From assembly GCA_009840225.1 (NCBI GenBank), contig VXOE01000230.1, positions 1-39,111 on the forward strand: 39,111 nt of DNA. The letters are read 5' to 3'. Numbering within the stretch: the stretch's first letter is position 1; each line of letters begins with the position of its first letter. This DNA comes from Caldilineaceae bacterium SB0662_bin_25 (lineage in GTDB: Bacteria > Chloroflexota > Anaerolineae > Caldilineales > Caldilineaceae). Positions 23,458 through 36,648 of this stretch are shown in pieces. Position numbers and translations under genes: made by a program. The notes under the pieces are model-generated. The model made no database searches. It was not told where the DNA came from and was given only the letters and a program-made list of their open reading frames with translations.

Positions 23458-24993
23458 ATGAGGATACAAGGAGGAGAGTTGCACGCGCCCCGGCAGGAGG
23501 GCGGCGCAGCCATGGAGGCGGCGATGCCGGTTGACAGCTGGCAGGAGCGGTTACAAAAAGCGCTGGACCCGTCCCTGCCCGCGAAAGGCGGGGACGACAC
23601 GCGGCCGCGCGTGCATCTGATCGGGATAGGCGGTGCAGGCCTCTCCCCCATCGCCCACGTACTCTTGGAACAGGGTATACACGTCAGTGGCAGCGACCGC
23701 CAGGAGAGCGAGCGCACACGCCGGCTGGCTGCCGCCGGCGCGACAATCTTCGGGCGCCAGGGCGCGGCCGCAGAGCTCGGCGAGCTGCCCGATCGGGAAC
23801 GCCCCGACGTGGTCCTGATCAGCAGCGCCGTCGATGATACCAACCGCGAACGCCAGACCGCACAGAGGCTGGGGATTCCGGTCGTCAAGAGGGAGTCCTT
23901 TCTGCGGCCGCTGCTGGCCGGCCGCGACGTCATCGCTGTCTCCGGCACGCATGGTAAGAGCACGACGACCTCCATGATCGTACAGACGCTGCATGAAAGC
24001 GGCTGCGACGCTGGCTATATCATCGGCGCTGACCTGCCCGGATTCGGCAACGCCCACGCCGGCACCGCCCGCGCCTTCGTGATCGAAGCCGACGAGTATG
24101 ACCGCATGTTCCATGGGTTGACGCCGATGGCGGCGGTCGTGACCAATGTGGAGTGGGACCACCCCGACTGCTATCCGACGCCGTCCAGCTTTGTAGACGC
24201 CTTCCGTCAGTTTGTTGCGCAGGTGCGCGCCGAAGGATGCGTCGTCTCCTGCGGGGATGACCCCGGCGCGGAGGCGCTGCGCACAGAACGCCCAGCCGGG
24301 GGCGGCCCGGCCTGGCTGACCTATGGACTGCGGGAAGGATGCGACGTACGCGCCGCCGGTGAGACGGTCGAAACGGGCGGGGACTATGCAGCAGCAGTCC
24401 ACAGTGAAGGGGAGTCGATCGGACGCCTGCGGCTGCAGGCGCCGGGCATCCATAATCTGCGCAACGCCCTGGCCGCGCTGACCGTCGCCCGCCGCTTCGG
24501 CGTGCCGGCTGCACAGGCTCTGGCCAGTCTGCACCAATACACCGGCATTGGCCGGCGTTTTGAACTGAAGGGGACACGGGGAGGTGTGACGGTCATCGAC
24601 GACTACGCCCATCACCCCACTGAAATCCAGGCAACCCTGGCCGCGGCCCGCAGCCGCTTCGGCGAGCGGCGTATCTGGGCTGTTTTTCAGCCCCATACGT
24701 TCAGCCGCACCAGGGCGATGCTGCACAAGATCGCTTGCAGCTTCGACAACGCCGATACGGTACTGGTAACCGATATCTACGCCGCCCGGGAGAGCGGGGA
24801 CAATGCCATGGCCGCCGCCGAGGTCGCGGCCGCCAGCCACCACCCTTCGATCCGTCACAGCGGTGGCATCGAGGAGACGAGTTCGCTTCTCCACGACGAA
24901 GTCACCGCCGGCGACGTCGTCCTGACTCTGGGCGCAGGCACCAGCCACCGCATCGGTGAAACACTGCTGGAGAGACTGGGAACCGATGGCTGA
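23458..24993 (+). CDS. murC: UDP-N-acetylmuramate--L-alanine ligase
   Basis: HLIGIGGAGLSPIAHVL, VSGTHGKSTTTSM, EADEYDRMFHGL, DDYAHHPTEI; start uncertain (ATG 23458, TTG 23479 or ATG 23512). Confidence 0.95.
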   Translation: MRIQGGELHAPRQEGGAAMEAAMPVDSWQERLQKALDPSLPAKGGDDTRPRVHLIGIGGAGLSPIAHVLLEQGIHVSGSDRQESERTRRLAAAGATIFGRQGAAAELGELPDRERPDVVLISSAVDDTNRERQTAQRLGIPVVKRESFLRPLLAGRDVIAVSGTHGKSTTTSMIVQTLHESGCDAGYIIGADLPGFGNAHAGTARAFVIEADEYDRMFHGLTPMAAVVTNVEWDHPDCYPTPSSFVDAFRQFVAQVRAEGCVVSCGDDPGAEALRTERPAGGGPAWLTYGLREGCDVRAAGETVETGGDYAAAVHSEGESIGRLRLQAPGIHNLRNALAALTVARRFGVPAAQALASLHQYTGIGRRFELKGTRGGVTVIDDYAHHPTEIQATLAAARSRFGERRIWAVFQPHTFSRTRAMLHKIACSFDNADTVLVTDIYAARESGDNAMAAAEVAAASHHPSIRHSGGIEETSSLLHDEVTAGDVVLTLGAGTSHRIGETLLERLGTDG

Positions 24994-25564
24994 AAGGGGG
25001 AATGTGCTACCGCTCGTCCTGATCGTATGCGGGGCGCCGGGAACCGGAAAAACGACGCTGGCCCGCAAACTGGCTCCCCCTCTGCGTCTTCCCTTGATCG
25101 CACGCGACGATCTAAAGGAGTCGCTCTTCGAGACCCTGGGCTGGTCAACGGTGGAGTGGTCGCAGCGGCTGGGCGGGGCAACTTATGAATTGGTCTATCT
25201 ACTGATCGAACGCCTGCTGGAGGCACGCTGCTCGCTGCTCGTGGAGTCCCCCTTCGATCCGGACTGGGCCAACCCGCGCTTCCAGGCATTGCAGGCGCGC
25301 CACCCCTTCCAGCCGGCGCAGGTCTTCCTTTCCACCCAAGACGACCTGCTGCGCCAGCGCTACGCCCAGCGGGTGGACAACGGCGAACGGCACCCAGGCC
25401 ATGTGGACCGGCTGCGGATGGGCGAGTTCGACACGGTCGAGTTGGCGCGGCGCAACCGTCCCCTGGACCTGGACGGGCCTGTATTTCACGTCGACACCAC
25501 TGATTTCGCGTCGCTGGATTTCGATAGCCTGGTAAAACAGCTGCACACCTTACGAGGAATCTGA
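24986..25564 (+). CDS. P-loop kinase, AAA_33/zeta-toxin-like
   Basis: Walker A GAPGTGKTTLA, ARDDLKESLFE after strand 2, ESPFD after strand 3, basic lid-like LRQRYAQRV; ATGGCTGA overlap with the murC stop. Confidence 0.75.
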   Translation: MAERGNVLPLVLIVCGAPGTGKTTLARKLAPPLRLPLIARDDLKESLFETLGWSTVEWSQRLGGATYELVYLLIERLLEARCSLLVESPFDPDWANPRFQALQARHPFQPAQVFLSTQDDLLRQRYAQRVDNGERHPGHVDRLRMGEFDTVELARRNRPLDLDGPVFHVDTTDFASLDFDSLVKQLHTLRGI

Positions 25565-25571
25565 CTGAGAA

Positions 25572-26588
25572 GTGACTGTACTCAACATCATGGCACCAGC
25601 AACGGCCCCGGCCCGTCCAAAGGTAGAAATCTGCGTCGCCGCCCTCGAACAGATCGAAACCCTCGGCGTGCAGATCCGCCAGGACCACCCGCTGGCGAGC
25701 CTGACGACAATCAAGATAGGCGGCCCTGCCGACTACTACGCGACTGTCACGGACACGCATAAGCTGCTGAAGCTGGCACGCTGGGCCAGGGCCAATGACC
25801 TGCCCTACCTGATTCTGGGCGGCGGCAGCAATGTGCTGATCAGCGACCGCGGCGTACGCGGGCTGGTGATTCATAACCGCTGCAATGCAGTGCAGGTGCA
25901 GGATGCCCCCTGCTGCGATTATCCCAAAGACAGCCGCCCCTTCCTCTACGCCGAGAGCGGCGCGCTCATGGCCGGCGCCGCCCGCACCGCCATCAACGCC
26001 GGGCTGACCGGACTGGAGTGGGCGGTGAGTGTGCCCGGTTCCGTCGGCGGAGCCGTGGTCAACAACGCCGGCGCGCATGGCGGCGAAGTCAAGGACTCGC
26101 TCTGGGACGTTCTCCTGCTGGACGATAACGGCGATATCCAGATCTACCGCGTCGAGGACCTTGCCTATGCCTACCGTCAGAGCAGCTTGAAACGGGAGGG
26201 GAGTACCGACGCCGGCTTTGGCCCCGTCCTCCTGAGCGCCAACTTCCGGCTGCAAACCGGCGACCGCGACACCATCCGCGCCGCCGCCCAGTCTTTCCTG
26301 GGCCATCGACGCAGCACACAGCCGGTGGAGCCCTCACTGGGCAGCACATTTGTCAACCCGCCGGGCGACTTTGCCGGACGCCTGATCGAGGAGGCTGGGC
26401 TCAAGGGATTCCGTCTCGGCGGCGTCGAAGTTAGCCGTACGCACGCCAACTTTCTCATCAACCCCGGCGGCGCCGGCGCCGCGACAGCAGCCGATGTCAT
26501 GGCGATGATCGAACACATTCAGACGGCAGTGGCGCGGCGCAGCGGCGTTGCGCTGCAGCCGGAACTGCAGAGGATCGGAGAATGGTGA
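25572..26588 (+). CDS. murB: UDP-N-acetylenolpyruvoylglucosamine reductase
   Basis: [71 protein letters not shown] start. Confidence 0.95.
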   Translation: MTVLNIMAPATAPARPKVEICVAALEQIETLGVQIRQDHPLASLTTIKIGGPADYYATVTDTHKLLKLARWARANDLPYLILGGGSNVLISDRGVRGLVIHNRCNAVQVQDAPCCDYPKDSRPFLYAESGALMAGAARTAINAGLTGLEWAVSVPGSVGGAVVNNAGAHGGEVKDSLWDVLLLDDNGDIQIYRVEDLAYAYRQSSLKREGSTDAGFGPVLLSANFRLQTGDRDTIRAAAQSFLGHRRSTQPVEPSLGSTFVNPPGDFAGRLIEEAGLKGFRLGGVEVSRTHANFLINPGGAGAATAADVMAMIEHIQTAVARRSGVALQPELQRIGEW

Positions 26589-27736
26589 CTCCAATGACGT
26601 GTAATCCAGTACGGGTCGGTGTCCTTTTTGGCGGCAAGAGCGGGGAGCACGAGATCTCCTTGCTCAGCGCGCAGACGGTCATCCGCGCCCTCGACGACGC
26701 CGGCTACGAAACCGTGCGGCTCGGCATTACCAAGACCGGAGAATGGCTCACCGGCGCCGATCCGCTGGCGCAGCTGACCAGCAGCAAGGTGAAAGAGAAC
26801 GGCCATGGCGGGACAAAAGAGGCCGACGCCGCCCCGCTCGCGCCCCGCTCCACGCAGTTCCCGCTCATGCAGCATAGCGAGCGCCTGCCCTCGGTGGACC
26901 TGATCTTTCCCGTGCTCCACGGCCCCTACGGTGAGGACGGGACCGTGCAGGGGCTGCTTGAGATGCTCGAGATGCCGTATGTGGGCTGTGGCGTCCTCGC
27001 CAGCGCGGTCGCAATGGACAAGATTACTGCCAAGGCGCTCTTTGCCGCCGCCGGCATCCCTCAGGTCGCCTACCGCACACTGCTGCGCCGCAACTGGGCC
27101 GAAGGCCCGGAGTCGGACGCCGGCTCGCTCGAGAACCGCCGTGAGAAGATTCTGGACGAGCTGGAGTCCACCCTGCCCTATCCACTCTTCGTCAAACCGG
27201 CAAATCTGGGCAGCAGCGTCGGCATCAGCAAAGTCAGAGACCGGGCGGAACTGGCGCACGCCATCGAGCTGGCCTGCCGCTACGACCGCAAAGTGCTGGT
27301 TGAGGAAGGCGTGCACGACGCCCGCGAACTGGAGGTCAGCGTCCTCGGCAACGATGCGCCGCGGGCGAGCGTCGTCGGCGAGGTGGTTCCGGCCAATGAG
27401 TTCTACGACTACGAGGCCAAGTATCTGGACAAGGGCAGCCGGCTCCTGATCCCGGCGAACATTCCCCCCGCCCTGGTAGACGAAATCCGGCTGCTTTCCG
27501 TTCGCGCCTTCCAGGCCCTTGACGGAGCCGGTCTCGCGCGGGCAGACTTTCTGTTAGGCGCCGACGGCCAGCTCTATTTGAACGAGCTGAATACCATGCC
27601 CGGCTTTACCGCCAGCAGCATGTACCCGAAACTGTGGGAAGCCAGCGGCGTTCCCCTGACCGAGCTCGTGGGTATCCTGGTCGAAATGGCGCTGGAACGG
27701 CATGCGGATCGCGGGCAGAACCGGATCCATCGTTAG
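26582..27736 (+). CDS. ddl: D-alanine--D-alanine ligase
   Basis: [58 protein letters not shown]; 7-nt overlap with murB. Confidence 0.96.
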   Translation: MVTPMTCNPVRVGVLFGGKSGEHEISLLSAQTVIRALDDAGYETVRLGITKTGEWLTGADPLAQLTSSKVKENGHGGTKEADAAPLAPRSTQFPLMQHSERLPSVDLIFPVLHGPYGEDGTVQGLLEMLEMPYVGCGVLASAVAMDKITAKALFAAAGIPQVAYRTLLRRNWAEGPESDAGSLENRREKILDELESTLPYPLFVKPANLGSSVGISKVRDRAELAHAIELACRYDRKVLVEEGVHDARELEVSVLGNDAPRASVVGEVVPANEFYDYEAKYLDKGSRLLIPANIPPALVDEIRLLSVRAFQALDGAGLARADFLLGADGQLYLNELNTMPGFTASSMYPKLWEASGVPLTELVGILVEMALERHADRGQNRIHR

Positions 27737-27755
27737 TCCCACACTGTTGAGACAA

Positions 27756-27772
27756 ACGCGGAGCGTCCGCGT
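27756..27772. repeat. Perfect inverted repeat in ddl-ftsQ gap
   Basis: ACGCGGA-GCG-TCCGCGT, 7-bp arms, 3-nt loop. Confidence 0.7.
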
Positions 27773-27825
27773 CACCTGCTGAAGATCGGCAATGACCCGT
27801 AAAGTAGTACAATCAGATCAGTACA

Positions 27826-28815
27826 ATGCAAACTGCCTTCAACCCAGGGCGCAAACAGAAACGAGGATCACGGGCCGCGCGTAAGGCTGTCTCGTCCAAA
27901 CATGTGCGGCGCCGGCGGCACGCGCAGACCCGCCGCCGCTTCACCGCGGCGCTGCGTTCGACGCACGCCTTTGTCCTGCGAAGCAGCCGGTCGTGGCTGG
28001 GCTTCAAAGGCAGAGCCAAGCGGAAACCGTCGACGCTCCCCGTCCCTGCAGGCGCACAGACCACCCTCTTTCCCGGCTTTTCCGGTCTGGCCCCGAGCAA
28101 AACGATCAGTCTACTGCTGCTGGCTGCGGTCGCGGCCGCCCTGTACTGGCTGTACACCAGCGAAAGCTTCTACATCTATAGTGAAAACGTGAGCTTTGAA
28201 GGCGCCCGCTATCTTTCGCAAGAGGAGCTCTTCGCTGCCTCCGATATCGACAGCTGGAGTATCTTCTGGTTGGATCCGGAAAAGATCGCAGAACAGGTGA
28301 TGACGCACCCCTACGTTACCGATGCAGATGTAAAAATCCGCTGGCCCGGGCACATCAACATCAGCGTTCAGGAAGTGCTCCCCGTGGCACTCTGGGCGAC
28401 CGATCAGCAGGAGTACTGGCTGCTGGAGGACGGCGTGGCCCTCGCCCCCCGGGAGCTGGACTTGCAGCCGGCGCTGCGCATCATCGATCCCTCCGCCGAA
28501 GCGCAGACGGCCAACGTGGAAGGCGACCTTCAGATTGATAAACGGGTTCTGACCTCTGCCATGTTTTTGTCAAATCGTCTTTCCATCGTTTCTGAGTTCT
28601 GGTACAATTCTCGTTACGGCTTGAATTTCAGCCTGCCGTCGACCAAGGCATGGGTCCACTGGGGAGATGGATACAATTTCGAAGAAAAATGGACGGCCTT
28701 GCAATGGTTAATGCCGCAATTGGAAGCAGCCGGAGACGAAGCGCTTACCCTTAATGTAATGGTGCCGAACCGTTCCTTCATCCGCCGATACGACGGTGCG
28801 CCGGCTGAGCAATAA
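27826..28815 (+). CDS. ftsQ: FtsQ/DivIB-type division protein with POTRA domain
   Basis: Very basic N-terminus, one TM ([19 protein letters not shown]), POTRA-like [17 protein letters not shown]...[23 protein letters not shown]; located before ftsA. Confidence 0.85.
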   Translation: MQTAFNPGRKQKRGSRAARKAVSSKHVRRRRHAQTRRRFTAALRSTHAFVLRSSRSWLGFKGRAKRKPSTLPVPAGAQTTLFPGFSGLAPSKTISLLLLAAVAAALYWLYTSESFYIYSENVSFEGARYLSQEELFAASDIDSWSIFWLDPEKIAEQVMTHPYVTDADVKIRWPGHINISVQEVLPVALWATDQQEYWLLEDGVALAPRELDLQPALRIIDPSAEAQTANVEGDLQIDKRVLTSAMFLSNRLSIVSEFWYNSRYGLNFSLPSTKAWVHWGDGYNFEEKWTALQWLMPQLEAAGDEALTLNVMVPNRSFIRRYDGAPAEQ

Positions 28816-28877
28816 GTCTTGATGCTACACCGCTACATTCAGAAACTCGTTCGGAAAAACCTTCAGAGAAACTGTCA

Positions 28878-30137
28878 GTGACCAGAGAGATTATCGCCGC
28901 GGTCGATGTCGGCACCACAAAAATCTGCGCGCTGGTGGGCACCGTCATCCATGACAGCCTGGGCAATCTCGCCGTAAGGGTTCTTGGCGGCGGCGTCACA
29001 CCTAGCAGGGGGCTGCGCCGCGGCGTTGTCATGGACGTCCCGGAGGTGACCACCGCCATCGGCGAGGCGCTGGAGTCAGCCGAACAGGAGTCCGGCGAAC
29101 AGATCACCAGTGCCTACCTGGGCATCGCCGGCAACCACATCGCCACCTCGAACAGCGCCGGCATCAGCCCGATCGACGGACGCCATGGCGTCACCGGCAA
29201 CGACATGCAGCGGGCGCTCGAGGGCGCACGCGCGGTTCAGATTCCCGCCAACAGGCAGATCATCCATGTGATCGCCCGCCACTGGAAGGTGGACGAGCAG
29301 GAGAATATCCAGCAGCCCCTGGGCATCCTCGGCAGCCGCCTCGAAGTCGACGCCCATATCGTCACCGGTACCATCAACGCCATCAACAATCTCGCCCAGT
29401 GTGTTCTCGCACATGGCATCGACATCGATGAGCTGGTCCTGGAACCGCTCGCCAGCGGCGAAGCCGTGCTGACCGCCGAAGAGCGGCAGATGGGCGTCGT
29501 CATGGCCGACCTGGGCGGCGGCACCACCGACCTGGCCCTATTCCGCGGCAACGGGCTCTGGCACACCGAAGTGCTTGACGTGGGCGGCAGCCACATGACC
29601 AACGACGTCGCCATCGGGCTGCGCGCCCCTTTTGAAGTGGCCGAGGAGCTGAAACTGCGCTACGGCCATCTGCAACCGGAACGGATCGCCGAAGACGAAC
29701 AGGTCTGGGCGACCGTTTTCGGCGACAAACCGGAACGCACCTTCAGCCGCCGCTTTATCAGTCAGATCCTGCAGGCGCGCGCCGAGGAGACCGCCGAACT
29801 CATCCAGAGCCGGATCGTCAAGAGCAGCTATGGCAACATGGTGCCGGCAGGGCTCGTCCTCACCGGCGGCGCCAGCCAGCTCCCCGGCGCAGTCGACCTG
29901 TTCCGCAGAATTCTGCGCATGCCGGTGCGGATCGGCAGTCCCGTCGACCATCCCGCCGTGCATGGGTTGAGCAGAGAACTGCAATCTCCCGCCTTCGCCA
30001 CCGCGGCCGGCCTCCTGCTCTGGGCGCTCTACGAAGACGCGCGCGCGATCCACTACCCCATGCAGAGAATGATCCCGGAAAACGGCCAGATCCTGGACCG
30101 GGTCGGCGGCTGGCTCAAGAGCCTGCTGCCGGATTGA
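28878..30137 (+). CDS. ftsA: Cell division protein FtsA
   Basis: [54 protein letters not shown] start. Confidence 0.96.
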   Translation: MTREIIAAVDVGTTKICALVGTVIHDSLGNLAVRVLGGGVTPSRGLRRGVVMDVPEVTTAIGEALESAEQESGEQITSAYLGIAGNHIATSNSAGISPIDGRHGVTGNDMQRALEGARAVQIPANRQIIHVIARHWKVDEQENIQQPLGILGSRLEVDAHIVTGTINAINNLAQCVLAHGIDIDELVLEPLASGEAVLTAEERQMGVVMADLGGGTTDLALFRGNGLWHTEVLDVGGSHMTNDVAIGLRAPFEVAEELKLRYGHLQPERIAEDEQVWATVFGDKPERTFSRRFISQILQARAEETAELIQSRIVKSSYGNMVPAGLVLTGGASQLPGAVDLFRRILRMPVRIGSPVDHPAVHGLSRELQSPAFATAAGLLLWALYEDARAIHYPMQRMIPENGQILDRVGGWLKSLLPD

Positions 30138-30302
30138 GACAACGTCTCCTTCCGGGCGCCCGGCGATACCCAGAATCGAGAGACAGACGGGTCAGGCCGT
30201 ACGCTCGACCCCCATGTGACTGCCGTATGATCGACCGCAAAGCCGTTGGAATTCCCGTCCCCCACTGCGTCTCAACGAGCGCTCGGGCGCAGTCTGATGG
30301 CG

Positions 30303-30503
30303 TCGTAGATAGATCGTAGGTAGATTGCCTAGAATAGCTTGAAAGGGGTTGGGCCGGCTCCCATACCCGCGCCCAGAAAGTGTTCCTGCAACCACGACGG
30401 CGAAAAACCGTCTTCCGGCCAGTCGTTTCCCGTCTCCTCCGGGCCCGGCGCTGCGCAGAGGCCATTTCGTAGATGGATCGTAGGCATATAGTCCAGAATT
30501 GGC
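30303..30503. repeat. Direct repeat pair upstream of ftsZ
   Basis: TCGTAGATAGATCGTAGGTAGATTGCCTAGAAT at 30303 and TCGTAGATGGATCGTAGGCATATAGTCCAGAAT at 30467, offset 164 bp. Confidence 0.75.
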
Positions 30504-30639
30504 CCCTATTCAGTCTCAAACTAGCCCGGCAACAGCTTGTCATGGCATCTTGCCGGACTCCAGAGTATTCCGCCCCCTATCCGCCTGAAATATGGACCCA
30601 TCCGAGCCTTTTTGCGGGAACCTCCCTAATTCAGTGACT

Positions 30640-30667
30640 TTGCAATCGATTTCAGGTGTAGTACGAT
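30640..30667 (+). promoter_or_regulatory. Candidate ftsZ promoter
   Basis: TTGCAA - 16 nt - TACGAT about 110 nt before ftsZ. Confidence 0.35.
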
Positions 30668-30778
30668 GAGACAATTCTGACACAGCGGTGAGAACGGAGC
30701 TTTTGGTACCGTCAGGGAAAGTGCAAATTCCAAGAGCGGCCCTGACAATGTCTGCCAGCGGTTAAAGGAGACCAATCT

Positions 30779-31954
30779 ATGACGAGACGGAGTAGCGCCT
30801 CACAATTTGTAGACAACTTTGCCCAGATAAAGGTTGTCGGCGTTGGTGGTGGCGGACAGAACGCGGTCAACCGCATGATCGAGGCAGACGTTCAAGGCGT
30901 AGAGTTTATTGCCGTCAATACCGATGCACAGGCCTTGATGCTCTCCAACGCGCCGCAGCGTCTGCGGATTGGAGACAAACTGACCAGGGGTCTGGGGTCG
31001 GGCGGAAAGCCGGAAATCGGCTTGCGGGCGGCTGAGGAGAGCCGGGAAGAGATCGAGCAGTTGTTCGAAGGCGCGGATATGGTTTTCGTGACCGCTGGTC
31101 TGGGCGGCGGTACGGGTTCCGGCGCGGCTCCGGTCATCTCCTCCATCGCACGCGAATCGGGCGCGCTGACCATCGGCGTCGTCACCAAACCGTTCACCTT
31201 CGAAGGCACGCAGCGCCGCCGCATCGCCGAAAGCACAATGGGCCGCCTGCGCGAATCTGTCGATACGCTGATAACTGTCCCCAATGACCGGCTCCTGCAT
31301 ATCCTCGATAAAACAACCGCCATCCGTGAATCATTTATCGTCGCCGACGACGTCCTGCGGCAGGGTATTCAGGGCATCAGTGAACTGATTACCGTGCCCG
31401 GTCTGATCAACCTGGACTTCGCCGACGTGCGGTCCATCATGCTCGACGGCGGCGCCGCCCTGATGTCTATCGGCCGTGCCAGCGGTGAAAACCGCGCCCA
31501 GGAGGCCGCCCAGCAGGCGATTCACAGCTCCTTGCTGGACGTGTCGATCGAGGGTGCCCAGGGTATTCTCTTCAATGTCAAGGGCGGCGACGACCTGAGC
31601 CTGTTCGAGGTGAATGAGGCCGCTGAAATGATCCGGGCCAACGCCCATCCCGAAGCGAATATCATCTTCGGCGCCGTCATCGACGAAAGTATGAAGGACG
31701 AGCTCCACATGACCGTCATCGCCACCGGCTTTGACAAAGACCGGCGTCCGGAACAGCCGCCCGCTTCGACCCGGCAGCCCGCCACGGGCAGTATCCGCCA
31801 GCCCGGCTTGAACCAACCCCCGCCGAGCCAACCCGCCCAGCCGCAGCAGCCGAAGCCCAAGGAGCCAATCGACTTCCCCGTCCGCTCCTTCGACCGCGAA
31901 GACCTCGACATCCCGGCATTTCTACGCCGCGCCAAGAACAACAACGGCCAGTAG
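30779..31954 (+). CDS. ftsZ: Cell division protein FtsZ
   Basis: [17 protein letters not shown], tubulin signature [14 protein letters not shown]-terminal [13 protein letters not shown]. Confidence 0.99.
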   Translation: MTRRSSASQFVDNFAQIKVVGVGGGGQNAVNRMIEADVQGVEFIAVNTDAQALMLSNAPQRLRIGDKLTRGLGSGGKPEIGLRAAEESREEIEQLFEGADMVFVTAGLGGGTGSGAAPVISSIARESGALTIGVVTKPFTFEGTQRRRIAESTMGRLRESVDTLITVPNDRLLHILDKTTAIRESFIVADDVLRQGIQGISELITVPGLINLDFADVRSIMLDGGAALMSIGRASGENRAQEAAQQAIHSSLLDVSIEGAQGILFNVKGGDDLSLFEVNEAAEMIRANAHPEANIIFGAVIDESMKDELHMTVIATGFDKDRRPEQPPASTRQPATGSIRQPGLNQPPPSQPAQPQQPKPKEPIDFPVRSFDREDLDIPAFLRRAKNNNGQ

Positions 31955-31990
31955 CGCCCCATAGCAAAGAATACTTGCAATAGGATATTC

Positions 31991-32024
31991 AGAGAGCCCG
32001 GCGATGCCGCGGCTCTCTTTTTTT
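31991..32024 (+). terminator. Rho-independent terminator after ftsZ
   Basis: AGAGAGCC CGGCGATGCCGC GGCTCTCT followed by T7. Confidence 0.9.
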
Positions 32025-32218
32025 GCTTCGCCCGCGGGCAAGACTGTGCGGTCGAACTGCCCCCGCCGGTCCCTCTTCAGGCCCAGTTCGCTGCAGCAGT
32101 GCTGCGTTTTTCAGTACGCGAAATAACTTCGGTCTACCGGAAATTCCTTTTGCGCGTTGGCCCCGGATGTGTTATATCTTTGCTGACGTCCCGAAATAAG
32201 CAAACAGGCATCTTTGTA

Positions 32219-32260
32219 CTACATATTGTATCTCCCAGGGTTATATGATACAGTATGTAG
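32219..32260. promoter_or_regulatory. Dyad operator candidate upstream of nrdR
   Basis: CTACATATTGTATC - 14 nt - GATACAGTATGTAG, 13/14 inverted match; each arm contains TACANNNTGTA. Confidence 0.55.
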
Positions 32261-32390
32261 GCTGTTCCCCGAACGAAGAACGGCCCAGTAAAGTTGTCGA
32301 AGGGCACCGAACTGAACCCGTCTGAACGGGAATCAAGTGGGGGAACCGCGCTCCCTAAAACAGCCACGCCGACTGCTCGGGAGACGGACA

Positions 32391-32867
32391 ATGCAGTGTC
32401 CTCATTGCGGACATGGCAAACACCAGGTAATCGATACTCGCGATAGAGGGGAGACGGTCCGTCGTCGCCGTAAGTGCCTGGATTGCGAGCAGCGCTTCAC
32501 AACCTATGAACATGTCGCCCCCAGCCTGCTCGTCTCTAAACGGGACGGCCACCGTGAACCGTTCGATTCCCAGAAGCTGCTTGCCGGCATCCGTATCGCC
32601 TCGGTCAAACGGCCCGTCAGCAGCGAGCGCATGCAGAGTATTGTCAAGTACGTCGAAGAGCGAATCCAGCGCTTAGGCCGCGCGGAGGTCACAAGCGAAA
32701 TGATCGGCAATCTTGTGCTGGACCAACTGGCCGACGTAGATCAGGTGGCCTATATACGTTTCGCAAGCGTCTACCTGGACTTTGGCGATCTCAGTGAAAT
32801 CCGATCCGAAGTTGACCGGCTTATGGGACGCAGCGACCAGGAAGGTGACACAGACGGACGGCCATAA
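32391..32867 (+). CDS. nrdR: Transcriptional repressor NrdR
   Basis: [18 protein letters not shown]...[17 protein letters not shown] zinc ribbon plus ATP-cone; start 32391 chosen over 32337. Confidence 0.96.
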   Translation: MQCPHCGHGKHQVIDTRDRGETVRRRRKCLDCEQRFTTYEHVAPSLLVSKRDGHREPFDSQKLLAGIRIASVKRPVSSERMQSIVKYVEERIQRLGRAEVTSEMIGNLVLDQLADVDQVAYIRFASVYLDFGDLSEIRSEVDRLMGRSDQEGDTDGRP

Positions 32868-32898
32868 GCGCAAAACCGACCGGCAGCAGAGACCGAAA

Positions 32899-32927
32899 TT
32901 GACCTCTTAGATCTTTTGTTCTATTAT
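32899..32927 (+). promoter_or_regulatory. Candidate sigma70 promoter for ribonucleotide reductase
   Basis: TTGACC - 17 nt - TATTAT, 86 nt before the CDS. Confidence 0.65.
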
Positions 32928-33012
32928 TGAACTTATTGCTGCTTCCTGTCGTCCTACTGCTCACTAGCACGAATTCATTCCCGCTTATCATCTTTTTCTA
33001 AGGAGTATCCCC

Positions 33013-35583
<2,571 letters not shown>

Positions 35584-35590
35584 TCCCTAC

Positions 35591-35623
35591 AGTGGCTCGC
35601 GGCCTCCAACGCCGCGAGCCACT
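35591..35623. terminator. Hairpin between convergent nrdJ and methyltransferase
   Basis: AGTGGCTCGCGGC-CTCCAAC-GCCGCGAGCCACT, perfect 13-bp stem; no U-tract. Confidence 0.65.
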
Positions 35624-36408
35624 CACCTCTTCCGCGCGATGAAGATCAGCCGCTCGCTGTCGAATCGATAGGGGCTGCCGTCGAAGTCGCCGTACAGTTC
35701 ATCCACCGCAAACCCTGCCTGTTCCAGGAGCATAGCGCCCTCGTCGGGCCACCAGAAGCGCAGCGGAAAGGACAGCCGCGTCTGCGCGTTGCGCCCGTCA
35801 GGAAACACCTCCTCGTAGACGAAGACCGTCTCTTGCAGTTGCCGGGCCGCGTCCACGTAACGGGTCGACCATTTCAACACCGTCGCCCCGCTTTCCCCGT
35901 CCTCCCACCAGTCCGCCAGCTCCTGCACTCCCGCTATCGCCTCCAGGTAGGCCACGTCCGGGTTGAACAGATCGATCAGCAGCAGACCACCCGCGCGCAG
36001 ATGGCGCTGCGCACACTGCAGCGCCTTCAACTGCCCGGCCTGGGTCGTCACGTGCATCAGCGTATTGCTGACCACGAAGGCGAAGTCAATCTCCTTCTCC
36101 GCCAGCTCGAAACGGGTCATATCCGCCTGCACCAGCCTGACCGTCCGCGAGCCGTCTGCCGCTGTCTCGGACGCATGGCCCTGCTTCGCCAGCTTGCGGC
36201 GGGCGATCGCCAGCAGTGCCGCGCTCGTGTCGACTCCAATAACATGACAGCCGTCCTCCACCAGGGGAAGCAGCACGCGGCCTGTGCCGCAGCCAAGCTC
36301 CAGCACAACGCGGCCGGCCGCACGCGCCGTCTTCAGGACGAGCGGAATGTCATCTCTGTAGTCGCGGTAGTCGCCGTCGTAGAAACGGGCAAATCCATCG
36401 AAATCCAT
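35623..36408 (-). CDS. Class I SAM-dependent methyltransferase
   Basis: VVLELGCGTGRVLLPLVEDGCHVIGVDTS motif I; start at 36408 (MDFDGFARFYDGDY) preferred because the longer ORF runs toward greA through low-quality sequence. Confidence 0.8.
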   Translation of the reverse strand: MDFDGFARFYDGDYRDYRDDIPLVLKTARAAGRVVLELGCGTGRVLLPLVEDGCHVIGVDTSAALLAIARRKLAKQGHASETAADGSRTVRLVQADMTRFELAEKEIDFAFVVSNTLMHVTTQAGQLKALQCAQRHLRAGGLLLIDLFNPDVAYLEAIAGVQELADWWEDGESGATVLKWSTRYVDAARQLQETVFVYEEVFPDGRNAQTRLSFPLRFWWPDEGAMLLEQAGFAVDELYGDFDGSPYRFDSERLIFIARKR

Positions 36409-36581
36409 GCGGTCGCGTGACAGGCTCGGTTGGTGGACAGGTACACTGTGATTTCCCGATATCGGGAGAGCCCCGATTTCGGTCCTTTTTGGAGAAGCTG
36501 ACTGCGGGTCCCAGTGTAATTCCTCTATGGTTGCCGTAAATGTAACCCCGTTCAGGGATGTACAACAACTGTTCACCGGGT

Positions 36582-36609
36582 TTGCATTCTGCCAGAATTC
36601 AGCTATAAT
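36582..36609 (+). promoter_or_regulatory. Sigma70-like greA promoter
   Basis: TTGCAT - 16 nt - TATAAT. Confidence 0.7.
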
Positions 36610-36624
36610 CGTATCAGATCGAGA

Positions 36625-36648
36625 GCCGACCTGACGATCCGGGTCGGC
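36625..36648 (+). promoter_or_regulatory. Leader hairpin in greA 5'UTR
   Basis: GCCGACC-10 nt-GGTCGGC then GTTTACTTT, just downstream of the predicted start site. Confidence 0.5.

Noticed and set aside
23551-25068. 505-aa minus-strand ORF opposite murC
   Set aside because: Mirror ORF of a clear murC.
24986-25564. Toxin-antitoxin module interpretation of the P-loop kinase
   Set aside because: No small antitoxin-like ORF is adjacent and the gene is tightly coupled with essential mur genes; kept only as a kinase of unknown substrate.
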